Part shown: positions 1 to 8,069 of the stretch, one piece after another
Layout: the number at the start of each line of letters is the position of its first letter
How positions within the stretch are numbered: position 1 is the first letter of the stretch
Assembly (NCBI RefSeq): GCF_003286645.3
Contig: NZ_CP127382.2
Coordinates: 1-64,000, forward strand
Source: Aerococcus tenax
GTDB lineage: Bacteria; Bacillota; Bacilli; Lactobacillales; Aerococcaceae
Direction: 5' to 3'
Length of the DNA: 64,000 nucleotides
Notes under the pieces: model-generated
Database searches by the model: none
Seen by the model: the letters and a program-made list of their open reading frames with translations, nothing else
Told to the model about the DNA's origin: nothing
Position numbers and translations under genes: made by a program

Positions 1-1353
1 ATGGATCCTTTACAGGAACTTTGGCAAGTGGTGAGCGAATATTTTCGTGAACACTTGACCAAGGGAAGTTTCGATACCTGGATTTTGGGCCTCAAGCCCC
101 TCCGGATGGATCATGATGTCTTATACATCGAAGCTGTTTCCCAACTGCACAAAAAACACATTGAATCCAATTATATGATGCAGTTGCAACAGGTGATTTA
201 TGACTATCTGGGCCGGGAAATTCGGATCGAAATTACACTCGACAACCAACAAGCGGGGAGCAATCACTTAGACTTCGGTCAAGCTGTTAGCCCGACTAGT
301 GCCCCAGCTGATAGCCGCCCAGCTAATCGGCATAGCGACTTAAACCCTAAATACACCTTCGAAAACTTTGTGGTAGGTGAAGGGAATAAAATGGCCCATG
401 CCGCTGCCTTAGCGGTGGCAGAAGGGCCGGGACGGGACTACAACCCCCTCTTCTTCTATGGGGGTGTAGGACTAGGGAAGACCCATCTCATGCAAGCCAT
501 TGGCCACGAAGTCTTACGGACTCATCCTGATGCGATTGTCAAATACGTCACCAGTGAGACCTTTACCAACGACTTTATTGAAGCGATTCGGACCAATACT
601 ATGCCTGACTTCCACCAGGCCTACCGTCATGTAGACATGCTCTTGGTCGATGATATTCAATTTATCGGTAACAAGCAGTCGACCCAGGAAGAATTCTTCC
701 ATACCTTTAACGCTCTCTACAATAATAATAAGCATATCGTCCTCAACAGTGACCGCGATGCCAGTCAAATTCCTGAGTTAGAAGACCGGTTGGTTTCCCG
801 CTTTAAACAAGGTTTATCGACGGATATCACCCCACCCGACTTGGAAACGCGGATTGCCATTTTGCGCAACAAAGCCAAGGTCAACGGCATTGATATCCCA
901 GATGAGACCCTCTCCTATATCGCTGGTCAAATTGATACCAATATTCGCGAGCTAGAAGGTGCCCTCACCAGTGTCCAAGCCTATGCGGTCATGAACCAAG
1001 AAGAACTCAGTCCTGATGTCGCCGCGCGGGCCTTATCCAATTATCGCGACGCCAACACTAAAAAGGTGCCAAGTATTGCTGAAATTCAAGAAACCGTAGC
1101 CGATTACTTTGACCTGACTGTGGCCGATTTAAAAGGGAAGAAACGGAAACGGGACATTGTCGTCCCCCGGCAAATTGCCATGTTCCTCTCTCGGGAAATT
1201 ACTGATGCCTCTTTGCCTAAGATTGGCCAAGAATTCGGCGGCAAAGACCATACCACAGTCCTCCATGCCCATGAAAAAATCTCAGAAGCCATGAAATCAG
1301 CCACTGAGATTAAGGAAAATGTCGAAAGTATTCAAAATTTACTCAAACGTTAG
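1..1353 (+). CDS. dnaA: Chromosomal replication initiator DnaA
   Basis: DnaA binds DnaA boxes at oriC, forms an ATP-dependent filament and opens the origin. The 450-aa length is usual for Firmicutes. Visible parts are an N-terminal DnaB-interaction domain (about 1-80), a short polar linker (about 90-115), an AAA+ core with Walker A GGVGLGKT at 154-161 and Walker B LLVDDIQF near 214-221, and a C-terminal DNA-binding domain with the signature GGKDHTTVLHAHE near 413-425. The gene starts on the first base of the window, so its promoter and any upstream DnaA boxes are out of view. DnaA boxes follow in the gap to dnaN, giving the standard dnaA-oriC-dnaN order. Confidence 0.98.
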   Translation: MDPLQELWQVVSEYFREHLTKGSFDTWILGLKPLRMDHDVLYIEAVSQLHKKHIESNYMMQLQQVIYDYLGREIRIEITLDNQQAGSNHLDFGQAVSPTSAPADSRPANRHSDLNPKYTFENFVVGEGNKMAHAAALAVAEGPGRDYNPLFFYGGVGLGKTHLMQAIGHEVLRTHPDAIVKYVTSETFTNDFIEAIRTNTMPDFHQAYRHVDMLLVDDIQFIGNKQSTQEEFFHTFNALYNNNKHIVLNSDRDASQIPELEDRLVSRFKQGLSTDITPPDLETRIAILRNKAKVNGIDIPDETLSYIAGQIDTNIRELEGALTSVQAYAVMNQEELSPDVAARALSNYRDANTKKVPSIAEIQETVADYFDLTVADLKGKKRKRDIVVPRQIAMFLSREITDASLPKIGQEFGGKDHTTVLHAHEKISEAMKSATEIKENVESIQNLLKR

Positions 1354-1427
1354 CTTCCAAGCTGACTCTTCTATCCATCAAGGCAGGCAAAGTGAGCTTT
1401 TTATGCTAAACTAATAAGAGAATAAGG

Positions 1428-1580
1428 CCTGTGGATAAATAGCTAAGTTAGGCACAAGCCTACCCACAACTTATCCACAAGTGGAAAAGTGTTAAGGTCA
1501 ATTCTTCAAGGAAGTTTTCAACAGCTTCCACATGACCTACTACTATTACTATACTATTAATATATATATAAATAAGCACG
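1428..1580. other. oriC: oriC unwinding region: DnaA boxes plus DnaA-trio
   Basis: The dnaA-dnaN gap holds two perfect 9-mer DnaA boxes in opposite orientations, TGTGGATAA at 1430-1438 and TTATCCACA at 1471-1479. The second overlaps a weaker box at about 1480-1488. A further box-like CTTCCACA lies at 1525-1532. A few bases later a run of triplets CTA-CTA-CTA-TTA-CTA starts at 1537 and runs into an alternating AT stretch at 1556-1573. Box, then trio, then AT-rich DNA is the basal unwinding arrangement described for Bacillus subtilis. Function is inferred from that match. Confidence 0.85.
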
Positions 1581-1601
1581 CATCCAGCAAAGGAGCTTTT
1601 T

Positions 1602-2753
1602 ATGAAATTTACAATTAAACGTTCCATCTTTGTTGATCATTTAAACAATGTCCAACGAGCGATTTCCTCACGGACAACTATTCCGATACTAACCGGAATT
1701 AAAATCGCTGTTCTGGATTCAGGAATCATCCTTACTGGTAGTGATTCAACCATTTCGATTGAAATTTATATTTCTAAAGAAGATGAAAGTAACCAGTTAT
1801 CGATTGCTGAGACAGGGTCTATTGTTCTCCCCTCCCGTTTCCTCGGAGACATTGTCAAAAAATTACCTGAAGACCAACTGACCTTGGAAGTCCAAGATAA
1901 TTTACAAACCGTTATCCGTTCAGGAGAATCTGTCTTTAACCTTAATGGGACAGCCGGTAGTGAATACCCTACCTTACCTGAGATTGATGCCGATTCGACC
2001 TATGTCTTACCGGGCCATCTCTTTAAACGGGTGGTTAACCACACCATTATTTCGGTATCTAACCAACAAATCCGCCCACTCTTTACCGGGGTTCACTTTA
2101 TCCTGGCCGATGAGCAACTGAAAGCGGTATCAACCGACTCCCACCGGCTCAGTCAACGGATTGTGCCTTTGACCATGCCAGAAGAAAGTCAAGGTAAAGC
2201 TTTAGAGATCAATATTCCAGGACAAACCCTGACCGAACTCACCCGCCTAGTGGATGATAATGAAGATATTGAGATGATGGTCACCGATAACCAGGTTCTC
2301 TTTAAGATCGATAATGTTTATCTCTATTCCAGACTATTGGAAGGAAACTATCCCGATACCGACCGCTTGTTGAGCTTGGATTACAACACTAAAATTAAAG
2401 TTGATGCCCAAGAACTGGTTCATGCGGTAGAACGGGCCTTAATCTTAAGCCACCAAGGCAAGAATAATGTGGTCAAGCTCTCCCTCTCCCAAGAAGAAGC
2501 TATTCTTTCCGGTCACTCTTCTGAGATTGGTTATGTTAAGGAAAGACTCAGTCTTTTAAGCTTTGAAGGCGATGACTTGGAAATTTCCTTTAACCCTGAC
2601 TACTTACGGGAAGCTTTGCGGAGTTTTGGCGGCCAAGATGTGGTCATTCGTTTCGTTAACCCAACCCACTCCTTTATCTTGACCCCAAGTGAAGATGAAG
2701 ATGAATTTAACATGGTTCAACTCATCACCCCCATCCGGACACCCGGTAATTAA
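1602..2753 (+). CDS. dnaN: DNA polymerase III beta sliding clamp
   Basis: The beta clamp is a ring-shaped dimer that tethers DNA polymerase III and other repair and replication proteins to DNA. The 383-aa product has the usual three-domain clamp length and ends in the typical motif MVQLITPIRTPGN. The ATG at 1602 follows an AAAGGAGC ribosome site. It lies 248 bases after dnaA with oriC between, and a strong intrinsic terminator follows at 2769-2808, so dnaA-dnaN is a self-contained unit here and does not read into yaaA-recF. Confidence 0.97.
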   Translation: MKFTIKRSIFVDHLNNVQRAISSRTTIPILTGIKIAVLDSGIILTGSDSTISIEIYISKEDESNQLSIAETGSIVLPSRFLGDIVKKLPEDQLTLEVQDNLQTVIRSGESVFNLNGTAGSEYPTLPEIDADSTYVLPGHLFKRVVNHTIISVSNQQIRPLFTGVHFILADEQLKAVSTDSHRLSQRIVPLTMPEESQGKALEINIPGQTLTELTRLVDDNEDIEMMVTDNQVLFKIDNVYLYSRLLEGNYPDTDRLLSLDYNTKIKVDAQELVHAVERALILSHQGKNNVVKLSLSQEEAILSGHSSEIGYVKERLSLLSFEGDDLEISFNPDYLREALRSFGGQDVVIRFVNPTHSFILTPSEDEDEFNMVQLITPIRTPGN

Positions 2754-2768
2754 GCCAATACTTAGACC

Positions 2769-2808
2769 AAACGCTTTAATTCTTCACTTAGAATTAGGGC
2801 GTTTTTTA
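2769..2808 (+). terminator. Terminator after dnaN
   Basis: A long stem (AACGC-TTAATTCT pairing with AGAATTA-GGGCGTT) is followed by TTTTTT just after the dnaN stop. Confidence 0.8.
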
Positions 2809-2944
2809 TTGGAATTTTGAAGGAATATAACTATCAACTGTTCATAGCTATCTATTAAAACAAGTTAAAGAATCAGTCATCAATTGTATAAAATAGAGAA
2901 ATTTTTTCTCTTTCAAAGGCCAATCTTGCTCACTTTTAAACAAG

Positions 2945-2974
2945 CGTTTTCATTGCACAGTGAAAACGATTACT
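2945..2974. promoter_or_regulatory. Inverted repeat and cre-like operator before the FAD oxidase
   Basis: Perfect 8-bp arms CGTTTTCA (2945-2952) and TGAAAACG (2961-2968) are separated by 8 bases. The right arm continues as TGAAAACGATTACT (2961-2974), which matches the CcpA cre consensus TGWAANCGNTNWCA at 13 of 14 positions. It lies 33-62 bases upstream of the start codon, where CcpA binding would be expected to repress. CcpA control is inferred; the symmetric arms could instead bind another regulator. Confidence 0.55.
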
Positions 2975-3006
2975 TTACTATAAAGTTAACAAAAGGAGGC
3001 ATTATA

Positions 3007-4341
3007 ATGACAATTGAAAGACAAGTTGACGACAAATATCTCACTACCTTTATCCATGAATCAGAAGCCGGCCATGCGGAAGGGATGATCTATCCTGAAA
3101 ATGAAGAAGAAATCGTTGCAGCCGTCAAGAAAGCCCAAGCTGAAGGGAAAAAACTCGTGACCATTGGTGGGCACACGGCTCTGGCTGGTGGCACCTATCC
3201 TCAAGGTGAAATCCTCTTAAATCTGGAAAAAATGAATCAAATCCTCGACCTCGATAAGGAAACCTTGACTTTGACCGTGGAAGCGGGCGTCACCCTCAAC
3301 CAAGTCCGTGATTATTTAGCCGGTAGTGGTTTCTTCTATGCTCCTGACCCTGGTGAAAAACGGGCCACCGTAGCGGGGAATGCGGCGACCAATGCTGGTG
3401 GGATGCGGGCCATTAAATATGGAGTGACCCGGGACAATATCCGTTCCATGCGGGTGGTTTTAGCCAATGGTGAAGTGATTAATGTGGGCAGCTTGAATAA
3501 TAAGGATTCCTCAGGCTACGACTTGAAGGACCTCTTCATCGGTTCAGAAGGGACCTTGGGCATTATCAGTCAATTACAATTGAAATTGCGGGTAGAACCT
3601 AAATATGAGAACTCCCTCTTAATCGGTTTCGAACACTTAGAAGAACTAGGACCGGTCATTTATGAAATTTTGCATTCCTCTGTGGCCCCTACCGCCCTGG
3701 AAATGTTTGAACACGATGCCATCACCTACGCTGAGGAACTGCTCGGTAAGGAAATGCCAAGTAAAACGGGCCAAGCCTTCCTCTTAGTTACCCTCAGTGG
3801 TAACCAGGAAGCGGCCATTCAAAAAGATCTGGAAAGCTTGGAAGAAATCGCTCAAAATGCGGGGGCTTTAGCGACTGAGCTCTTAAGTGGCGAAGTGGAA
3901 AAAGGCGTTTGGGACATCCGTGACCATATCCTCTCAGGAATTTATAAGGCAGGCCCCATGCGTTTAGATGACCCTGTCGTTCCGGTCAATAAGATCACCC
4001 AAGCCATCAATAAATCCAAAGAGATTGCCGATGACTTAGGGATTGCCTCGACTTTCTTTGGCCATGCCGGGGATGGTAATATTCATATCTGCCTCATGAA
4101 GAAGAAACTCAGTGACCAAGAATGGGAAGACCGACTCCACCAATATGACCTCCGCCTTTATGACTTTTTAGCTGAAAACGGCGGCCTCCCTTCTGGAGAA
4201 CATGGGATTGGTCTCGAACGGGTGAAATTCATGCCCATCTTCTTCTCTGAAACGGAATTAAATACCATGAAAGCCATTAAAAAAGCCCTCGACCCCAATA
4301 ACCTCCTCAATCCAGGCCGGGTTATTGAAATTGAAGAGTAA
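3007..4341 (+). CDS. FAD-linked oxidase, GlcD / D-lactate dehydrogenase family
   Basis: This flavoprotein family oxidises 2-hydroxy acids (glycolate, D-lactate or similar). The ATG at 3007 is chosen because AAAAGGAGG lies 8 bases upstream, giving 444 aa; an upstream in-frame extension to 2884 has no ribosome site. The N-terminal PCMH-type FAD domain has VTIGGHTALAGGTYP near residue 55 and DPGEKRATVAGNAATNAGG near 115-133. The C-terminal FAD-oxidase domain has the GHAGDGNIH and SGEHGIGLER motifs. No GlcE or GlcF neighbours are present, so it probably acts as a single-subunit enzyme. The cre-like operator upstream suggests carbon catabolite repression. The exact substrate cannot be read from sequence. 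Confidence 0.88.
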   Translation: MTIERQVDDKYLTTFIHESEAGHAEGMIYPENEEEIVAAVKKAQAEGKKLVTIGGHTALAGGTYPQGEILLNLEKMNQILDLDKETLTLTVEAGVTLNQVRDYLAGSGFFYAPDPGEKRATVAGNAATNAGGMRAIKYGVTRDNIRSMRVVLANGEVINVGSLNNKDSSGYDLKDLFIGSEGTLGIISQLQLKLRVEPKYENSLLIGFEHLEELGPVIYEILHSSVAPTALEMFEHDAITYAEELLGKEMPSKTGQAFLLVTLSGNQEAAIQKDLESLEEIAQNAGALATELLSGEVEKGVWDIRDHILSGIYKAGPMRLDDPVVPVNKITQAINKSKEIADDLGIASTFFGHAGDGNIHICLMKKKLSDQEWEDRLHQYDLRLYDFLAENGGLPSGEHGIGLERVKFMPIFFSETELNTMKAIKKALDPNNLLNPGRVIEIEE

Positions 4342-4363
4342 AAATTATAATTGAAAGCAAATG

Positions 4364-4393
4364 AAGCTGGGATATTCTCCCGGCTTTTTTTAC
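4364..4393 (+). terminator. Terminator after the FAD oxidase
   Basis: Stem AAGCTGGGA / TCCCGGCTT followed by a T-run, 23 bases after the stop codon. Confidence 0.75.
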
Positions 4394-4540
4394 GACCAAG
4401 ATTAAAAGCAGAGAGACTGCTCGCCTTAGGATCGACTAAATTTTTTACCTATCCAAACTCAAAGTCCATTTCATATGCCAAACTTTTATTTTTAGGCTTT
4501 AATGGACTTCTAAAAAGCATTAGTAGGAAGTGACTAAAAG

Positions 4541-4571
4541 AGGCTCTATTGGAAAATAGGGCCTTTTTTTG
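4541..4571 (+). terminator. Second terminator upstream of the yaaA promoter
   Basis: Stem AGGCTCTATT / AATAGGGCCT followed by seven T. The T-run overlaps the -35 box of the next promoter. Between it and the previous terminator (4394-4540) I see no convincing gene; a 60-codon frame there lacks a ribosome site and family likeness. Confidence 0.75.
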
Positions 4572-4597
4572 CTTATATAGAGGATTTGGGGTATAAT
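4569..4597 (+). promoter_or_regulatory. Promoter of yaaA-recF-gyrB-gyrA
   Basis: TTGCTT at 4569-4574, a 17-base spacer and a perfect TATAAT at 4592-4597. Predicted transcription start is near 4604, leaving a leader of about 80 bases. Confidence 0.8.
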
Positions 4598-4621
4598 ATT
4601 ACTTGAATAAGGGAGACAAAT

Positions 4622-4657
4622 CGTACTCTAAGAGACCGAATTGGAGTACGCTTTTTT
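4622..4657 (+). terminator. Terminator-like hairpin in the yaaA-recF-gyrBA leader
   Basis: CGTACTC (4622-4628) pairs with GAGTACG (4644-4650) and is followed by CTTTTTT. It sits between the promoter and the ribosome site of yaaA, so it could attenuate the whole operon. Its activity is an inference from shape. Confidence 0.5.
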
Positions 4658-4685
4658 AGTTTAAAGTAAAGGGAGGCGGTGTGTG

Positions 4686-4949
4686 ATGTCAGACGTAGAT
4701 ATTGTCGCCATCGATACCGAGTATATTACGCTCGGGCAGTTATTGAAGGCACTGGGTTATATCCAAACTGGAGGCCAGGCTAAAATTTACCTGGCCAATT
4801 ACCCAGTGTTCTTAGACGGTCAGGAGGAACAAAGACGGGGCAAGAAACTTTATCCCGGCTCTGTGGTTGAATTTCCGCATGAAGGAGCCATTTACGCCAT
4901 TCGAGGGGCTAGCGAAAGCGATCCACTAGCAGATCACCATGCACCTTAA
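4686..4949 (+). CDS. yaaA: S4-domain RNA-binding protein YaaA
   Basis: Small S4-domain protein of the YaaA/RlbA type found between dnaN and recF in many Firmicutes. The product is about 87 aa, with the S4-like core ITLGQLLKALGYIQTGGQAK and VFLDGQEEQRRGKKL. A GGAGG at 4672-4676 favours the ATG at 4686; the GTG directly before it at 4683 is the alternative. The 3' end overlaps recF by 11 bases, which points to translational coupling. The molecular role is not well established; RNA or ribosome binding is inferred from the fold. Confidence 0.88.
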   Translation: MSDVDIVAIDTEYITLGQLLKALGYIQTGGQAKIYLANYPVFLDGQEEQRRGKKLYPGSVVEFPHEGAIYAIRGASESDPLADHHAP

Positions 4950-6057
4950 GTCACTTTACTTAAAGGACTTCCGTAATTACGACCAGGTCACCATGGACTT
5001 TGATCCAGGAATCAATGTCTTTATCGGCGACAACGCCCAAGGCAAGACTAACCTGATCGAGGCTATTTATATGCTGTCATTGGCCCGGAGTCATCGGACG
5101 GCTAAAGAGCGAGAAGTGATCCGCTTTGGGGCGGACTTTGCCCGGATTGAAGGCCGGGTTGCCAAGAAGAATGGGGAGATTCCTTTATCCCTCACCATGA
5201 CCAAAAAAGGCAAGATCGCTAAACTTAACCGCCTCCAACAAGAGCGTTTGAGTGACTATATCGGTGCCTTCAATGTGGTGCTCTTTGCCCCGGAAGATTT
5301 GGAATTGGTCAAGGGTGCTCCCCAATTGCGTCGTACTTTCATTGACCGGGAACTGAGTCAAATGAATCCAACCTACCTCTATGACTCCAGTAATTACCAA
5401 CACCTGCTCAAGCAGCGCAATACCTATTTGAAGCAGCTGCAGCGGCGAGAAGCCCATGATAAATTGTATTTGAATGTCTTAACCGAACAGTTGGTGGACT
5501 TTGCCAGTCGGATGATGGTCCAGCGTTTCCAATTCATTCAGAAATTGGAAGCCTATGCCCAGCCTATCCATGCCCAATTATCCATGGATAAGGAATGTCT
5601 GACCCTGGCCTACCAAGCCAGCCTGACTGTCGATGAGACCTCCACGGTGGACCAATTAAAAACCGAGCTCATGGACAAGTTCCAATCTATCCAAGACCGC
5701 GAAATTGAAGTGGGCTCTACTCAAATCGGTCCCCAGCGTGATGATTTAAAATTAATGATTAATGATAAAGTCGTTCAACAATACGGGTCCCAAGGCCAAC
5801 AGCGGACCACGGTTTTGAGTTTGAAGTTGGCAGAAATTGAATGCATGCATGAAACCCTGGGGGAATACCCCATATTATTATTAGATGATGTCTTAAGTGA
5901 ATTGGACGACCAGCGTCAAACCCATCTGCTGAAAACTATTGAAAAAAAAGTCCAAACCTTCCTGACTACAACCAGTATGGAAGGCATCCAGGCAGATAAG
6001 ATTGATGATCCTGACCTCTTTACCATTAAGGCGGGTCAGGTGGAATTGAAGGAGTGA
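4939..6057 (+). CDS. recF: DNA replication and repair protein RecF
   Basis: RecF is an SMC-like ATPase that, with RecO and RecR, loads RecA on gapped DNA. The product is 372 aa, typical for the family. The Walker A motif [13 protein letters not shown] lies near residues 30-42, an ABC-type signature [10 protein letters not shown] near 282-291, and the Walker B with D-loop [12 protein letters not shown] near 314-325. It starts inside the end of yaaA and is followed 10 bases later by gyrB, so the four genes form one operon. Confidence 0.96.
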   Translation: MHLKSLYLKDFRNYDQVTMDFDPGINVFIGDNAQGKTNLIEAIYMLSLARSHRTAKEREVIRFGADFARIEGRVAKKNGEIPLSLTMTKKGKIAKLNRLQQERLSDYIGAFNVVLFAPEDLELVKGAPQLRRTFIDRELSQMNPTYLYDSSNYQHLLKQRNTYLKQLQRREAHDKLYLNVLTEQLVDFASRMMVQRFQFIQKLEAYAQPIHAQLSMDKECLTLAYQASLTVDETSTVDQLKTELMDKFQSIQDREIEVGSTQIGPQRDDLKLMINDKVVQQYGSQGQQRTTVLSLKLAEIECMHETLGEYPILLLDDVLSELDDQRQTHLLKTIEKKVQTFLTTTSMEGIQADKIDDPDLFTIKAGQVELKE

Positions 6058-6067
6058 ATCAAGCAAG

Positions 6068-8050
6068 ATGGCAGAAAATCAAGCAAATAATTCCGAACAC
6101 GAACAACCTCAAAACCATAACCAAAAAGATAAAAACCAGCCTAACCAGGCCAGTGAATATAATGCCAGTCAGATCCAAGTCCTAGAAGGCTTAGAAGCAG
6201 TCCGCAAGCGGCCAGGCATGTATATCGGTTCGACCGGTGCCCCTGGTCTCCACCACCTGGTTTGGGAAATCGTTGATAATTCCATTGACGAAGCCCTAGC
6301 TGGTTATGCGGACAAGATTGATATTAAAATCGAAAGTGATGGGTCCATTACCGTCATCGATAATGGGCGGGGAATTCCGGTCGATATCCAGGAAAAAACC
6401 GGCCGGCCTGCGGTGGAAACCGTCTTTACCGTCCTCCATGCCGGGGGTAAATTCGGCGGTGGCGGTTATAAGGTCTCTGGGGGCTTGCACGGTGTGGGGG
6501 CTTCCGTCGTTAACGCGCTATCAACCAAGCTCCGTGTCGAAGTCTACCGCGATGGCAAGATTTACCAGCAAGAATATAGCCGCGGACACATTGTTTCTGA
6601 CCTGAAAGTGGTCGGCCAAAGCGATAAGACCGGTACCGTGGTTAATTTTGTGGCCGATCCTGAGATCTTTACCGATACCACTGACTATGATTTCCAAACC
6701 CTCAATAAACGGGTCCGGGAGCTGGCCTTCTTGAACAAGGGCTTGCATATTACCCTGGAAGACCGCCGCGAGGAAGATTCTCAGGAAGTCGCCTACCAAT
6801 ATGAAGGTGGGATTAAGGAATACGTCCAATACCTGAATGAAAATAAGGAAATTCTCTTTGAAGAACCGGTTTACTTGGAAGGACAAATGGATGATATTGA
6901 AGTGGAAGTCGCTTTTCAATATACGGCTGGCTACCATAGCAATTTCATGTCCTTTGCCAACAATATCCATACCTTTGAAGGTGGGACCCATGAGTCGGGG
7001 ATTAAGACCGCCCTCACCCGGACCATCAACGACTATGCCCGCAGTCAGAACCTGCTCAAGGAAAAAGATGATAACTTGTCCGGGGAAGATGTCCGTGAAG
7101 GCTTAACCCTGATTGTTTCTATCCGCCACCCTAATCCTCAATTTGAAGGGCAAACCAAGATGAAACTGGGGAACTCCGAAGTGCGGACCATTACTGACCG
7201 TCTCTTTGGAGCCCATTTAGAACAATTCTTATATGAGACCCCAAACATTGCCCGGCAAATTGTCGATAAGGGGATCCTGGCTTCTAAGGCCCGGCAAGCG
7301 GCTAAGCGGGCCCGGGAAATGACCCGGAAGAAGTCTGGCTTAGAAATCTCTAACCTGCCGGGTAAACTGGCTGATTGTTCTAGCCGGGTACCTGAAGAAT
7401 GCGAACTCTTCATCGTCGAAGGGAATTCTGCGGGCGGCTCAGCCAAATTAGGCCGGGACCGTCACTTCCAAGCCATCTTACCCATTCGTGGGAAGATCTT
7501 AAATGTGGAGAAGGCCTCCATGGACCGGATCCTGGCCAATGAGGAAATTCGCTCCCTCTTTACTGCTATGGGAACTGGTTGGGGCAATGATTTTGATGTG
7601 ACCAAGGCCCGTTATCATAAACTGGTGATCATGACCGATGCCGACGTCGACGGGGCCCATATCCGGACCCTCTTATTAACCCTGATTTATCGCTACATGC
7701 GTCCCCTACTTGATGCGGGCTATATTTATATTGCGGTACCACCGCTTTACCAAGTCCGCCAAGGCAAGAACATTCACTATGTCAACAGTGACCAAGAACT
7801 CAATGATTACATGAAGACTCTAGCGGAACGTCCTCGTCCTAGTGTCCAACGCTATAAGGGGCTGGGGGAAATGGACGCTGAACAATTATGGGAAACCACC
7901 ATGGACCCCACCCAACGGCAAATGCTGCAAGTGACCGTTGATGACGCCCAGGAAGCGGACCGGAATATCTCCATGCTGATGGGGGACTTAGTCGCACCAC
8001 GGCGTGATTTTATCGAGAATAATGCGACCTATGCCACCATCGACTTATAG
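6068..8050 (+). CDS. gyrB: DNA gyrase subunit B
   Basis: ATPase subunit of the gyrase A2B2 complex, which introduces negative supercoils. The product is 660 aa with an unusually Asn/Gln-rich N-terminal tail (about residues 1-30). The GHKL ATPase domain follows ([16 protein letters not shown] and DNGRGIPVD), then the transducer domain, then the TOPRIM domain with [20 protein letters not shown] and the metal motif DADVDGAHI, and a C-terminal RYKGLGEM segment. This is the standard length for Gram-positive GyrB. gyrA starts 19 bases downstream. Confidence 0.97.
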   Translation: MAENQANNSEHEQPQNHNQKDKNQPNQASEYNASQIQVLEGLEAVRKRPGMYIGSTGAPGLHHLVWEIVDNSIDEALAGYADKIDIKIESDGSITVIDNGRGIPVDIQEKTGRPAVETVFTVLHAGGKFGGGGYKVSGGLHGVGASVVNALSTKLRVEVYRDGKIYQQEYSRGHIVSDLKVVGQSDKTGTVVNFVADPEIFTDTTDYDFQTLNKRVRELAFLNKGLHITLEDRREEDSQEVAYQYEGGIKEYVQYLNENKEILFEEPVYLEGQMDDIEVEVAFQYTAGYHSNFMSFANNIHTFEGGTHESGIKTALTRTINDYARSQNLLKEKDDNLSGEDVREGLTLIVSIRHPNPQFEGQTKMKLGNSEVRTITDRLFGAHLEQFLYETPNIARQIVDKGILASKARQAAKRAREMTRKKSGLEISNLPGKLADCSSRVPEECELFIVEGNSAGGSAKLGRDRHFQAILPIRGKILNVEKASMDRILANEEIRSLFTAMGTGWGNDFDVTKARYHKLVIMTDADVDGAHIRTLLLTLIYRYMRPLLDAGYIYIAVPPLYQVRQGKNIHYVNSDQELNDYMKTLAERPRPSVQRYKGLGEMDAEQLWETTMDPTQRQMLQVTVDDAQEADRNISMLMGDLVAPRRDFIENNATYATIDL

Positions 8051-8069
8051 AAAGGAAGGTTGATAATCA

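Noticed and set aside
4351..4533. 60-codon frame between the FAD oxidase and yaaA
   Set aside because: It spans a terminator, has no ribosome site and no family likeness.
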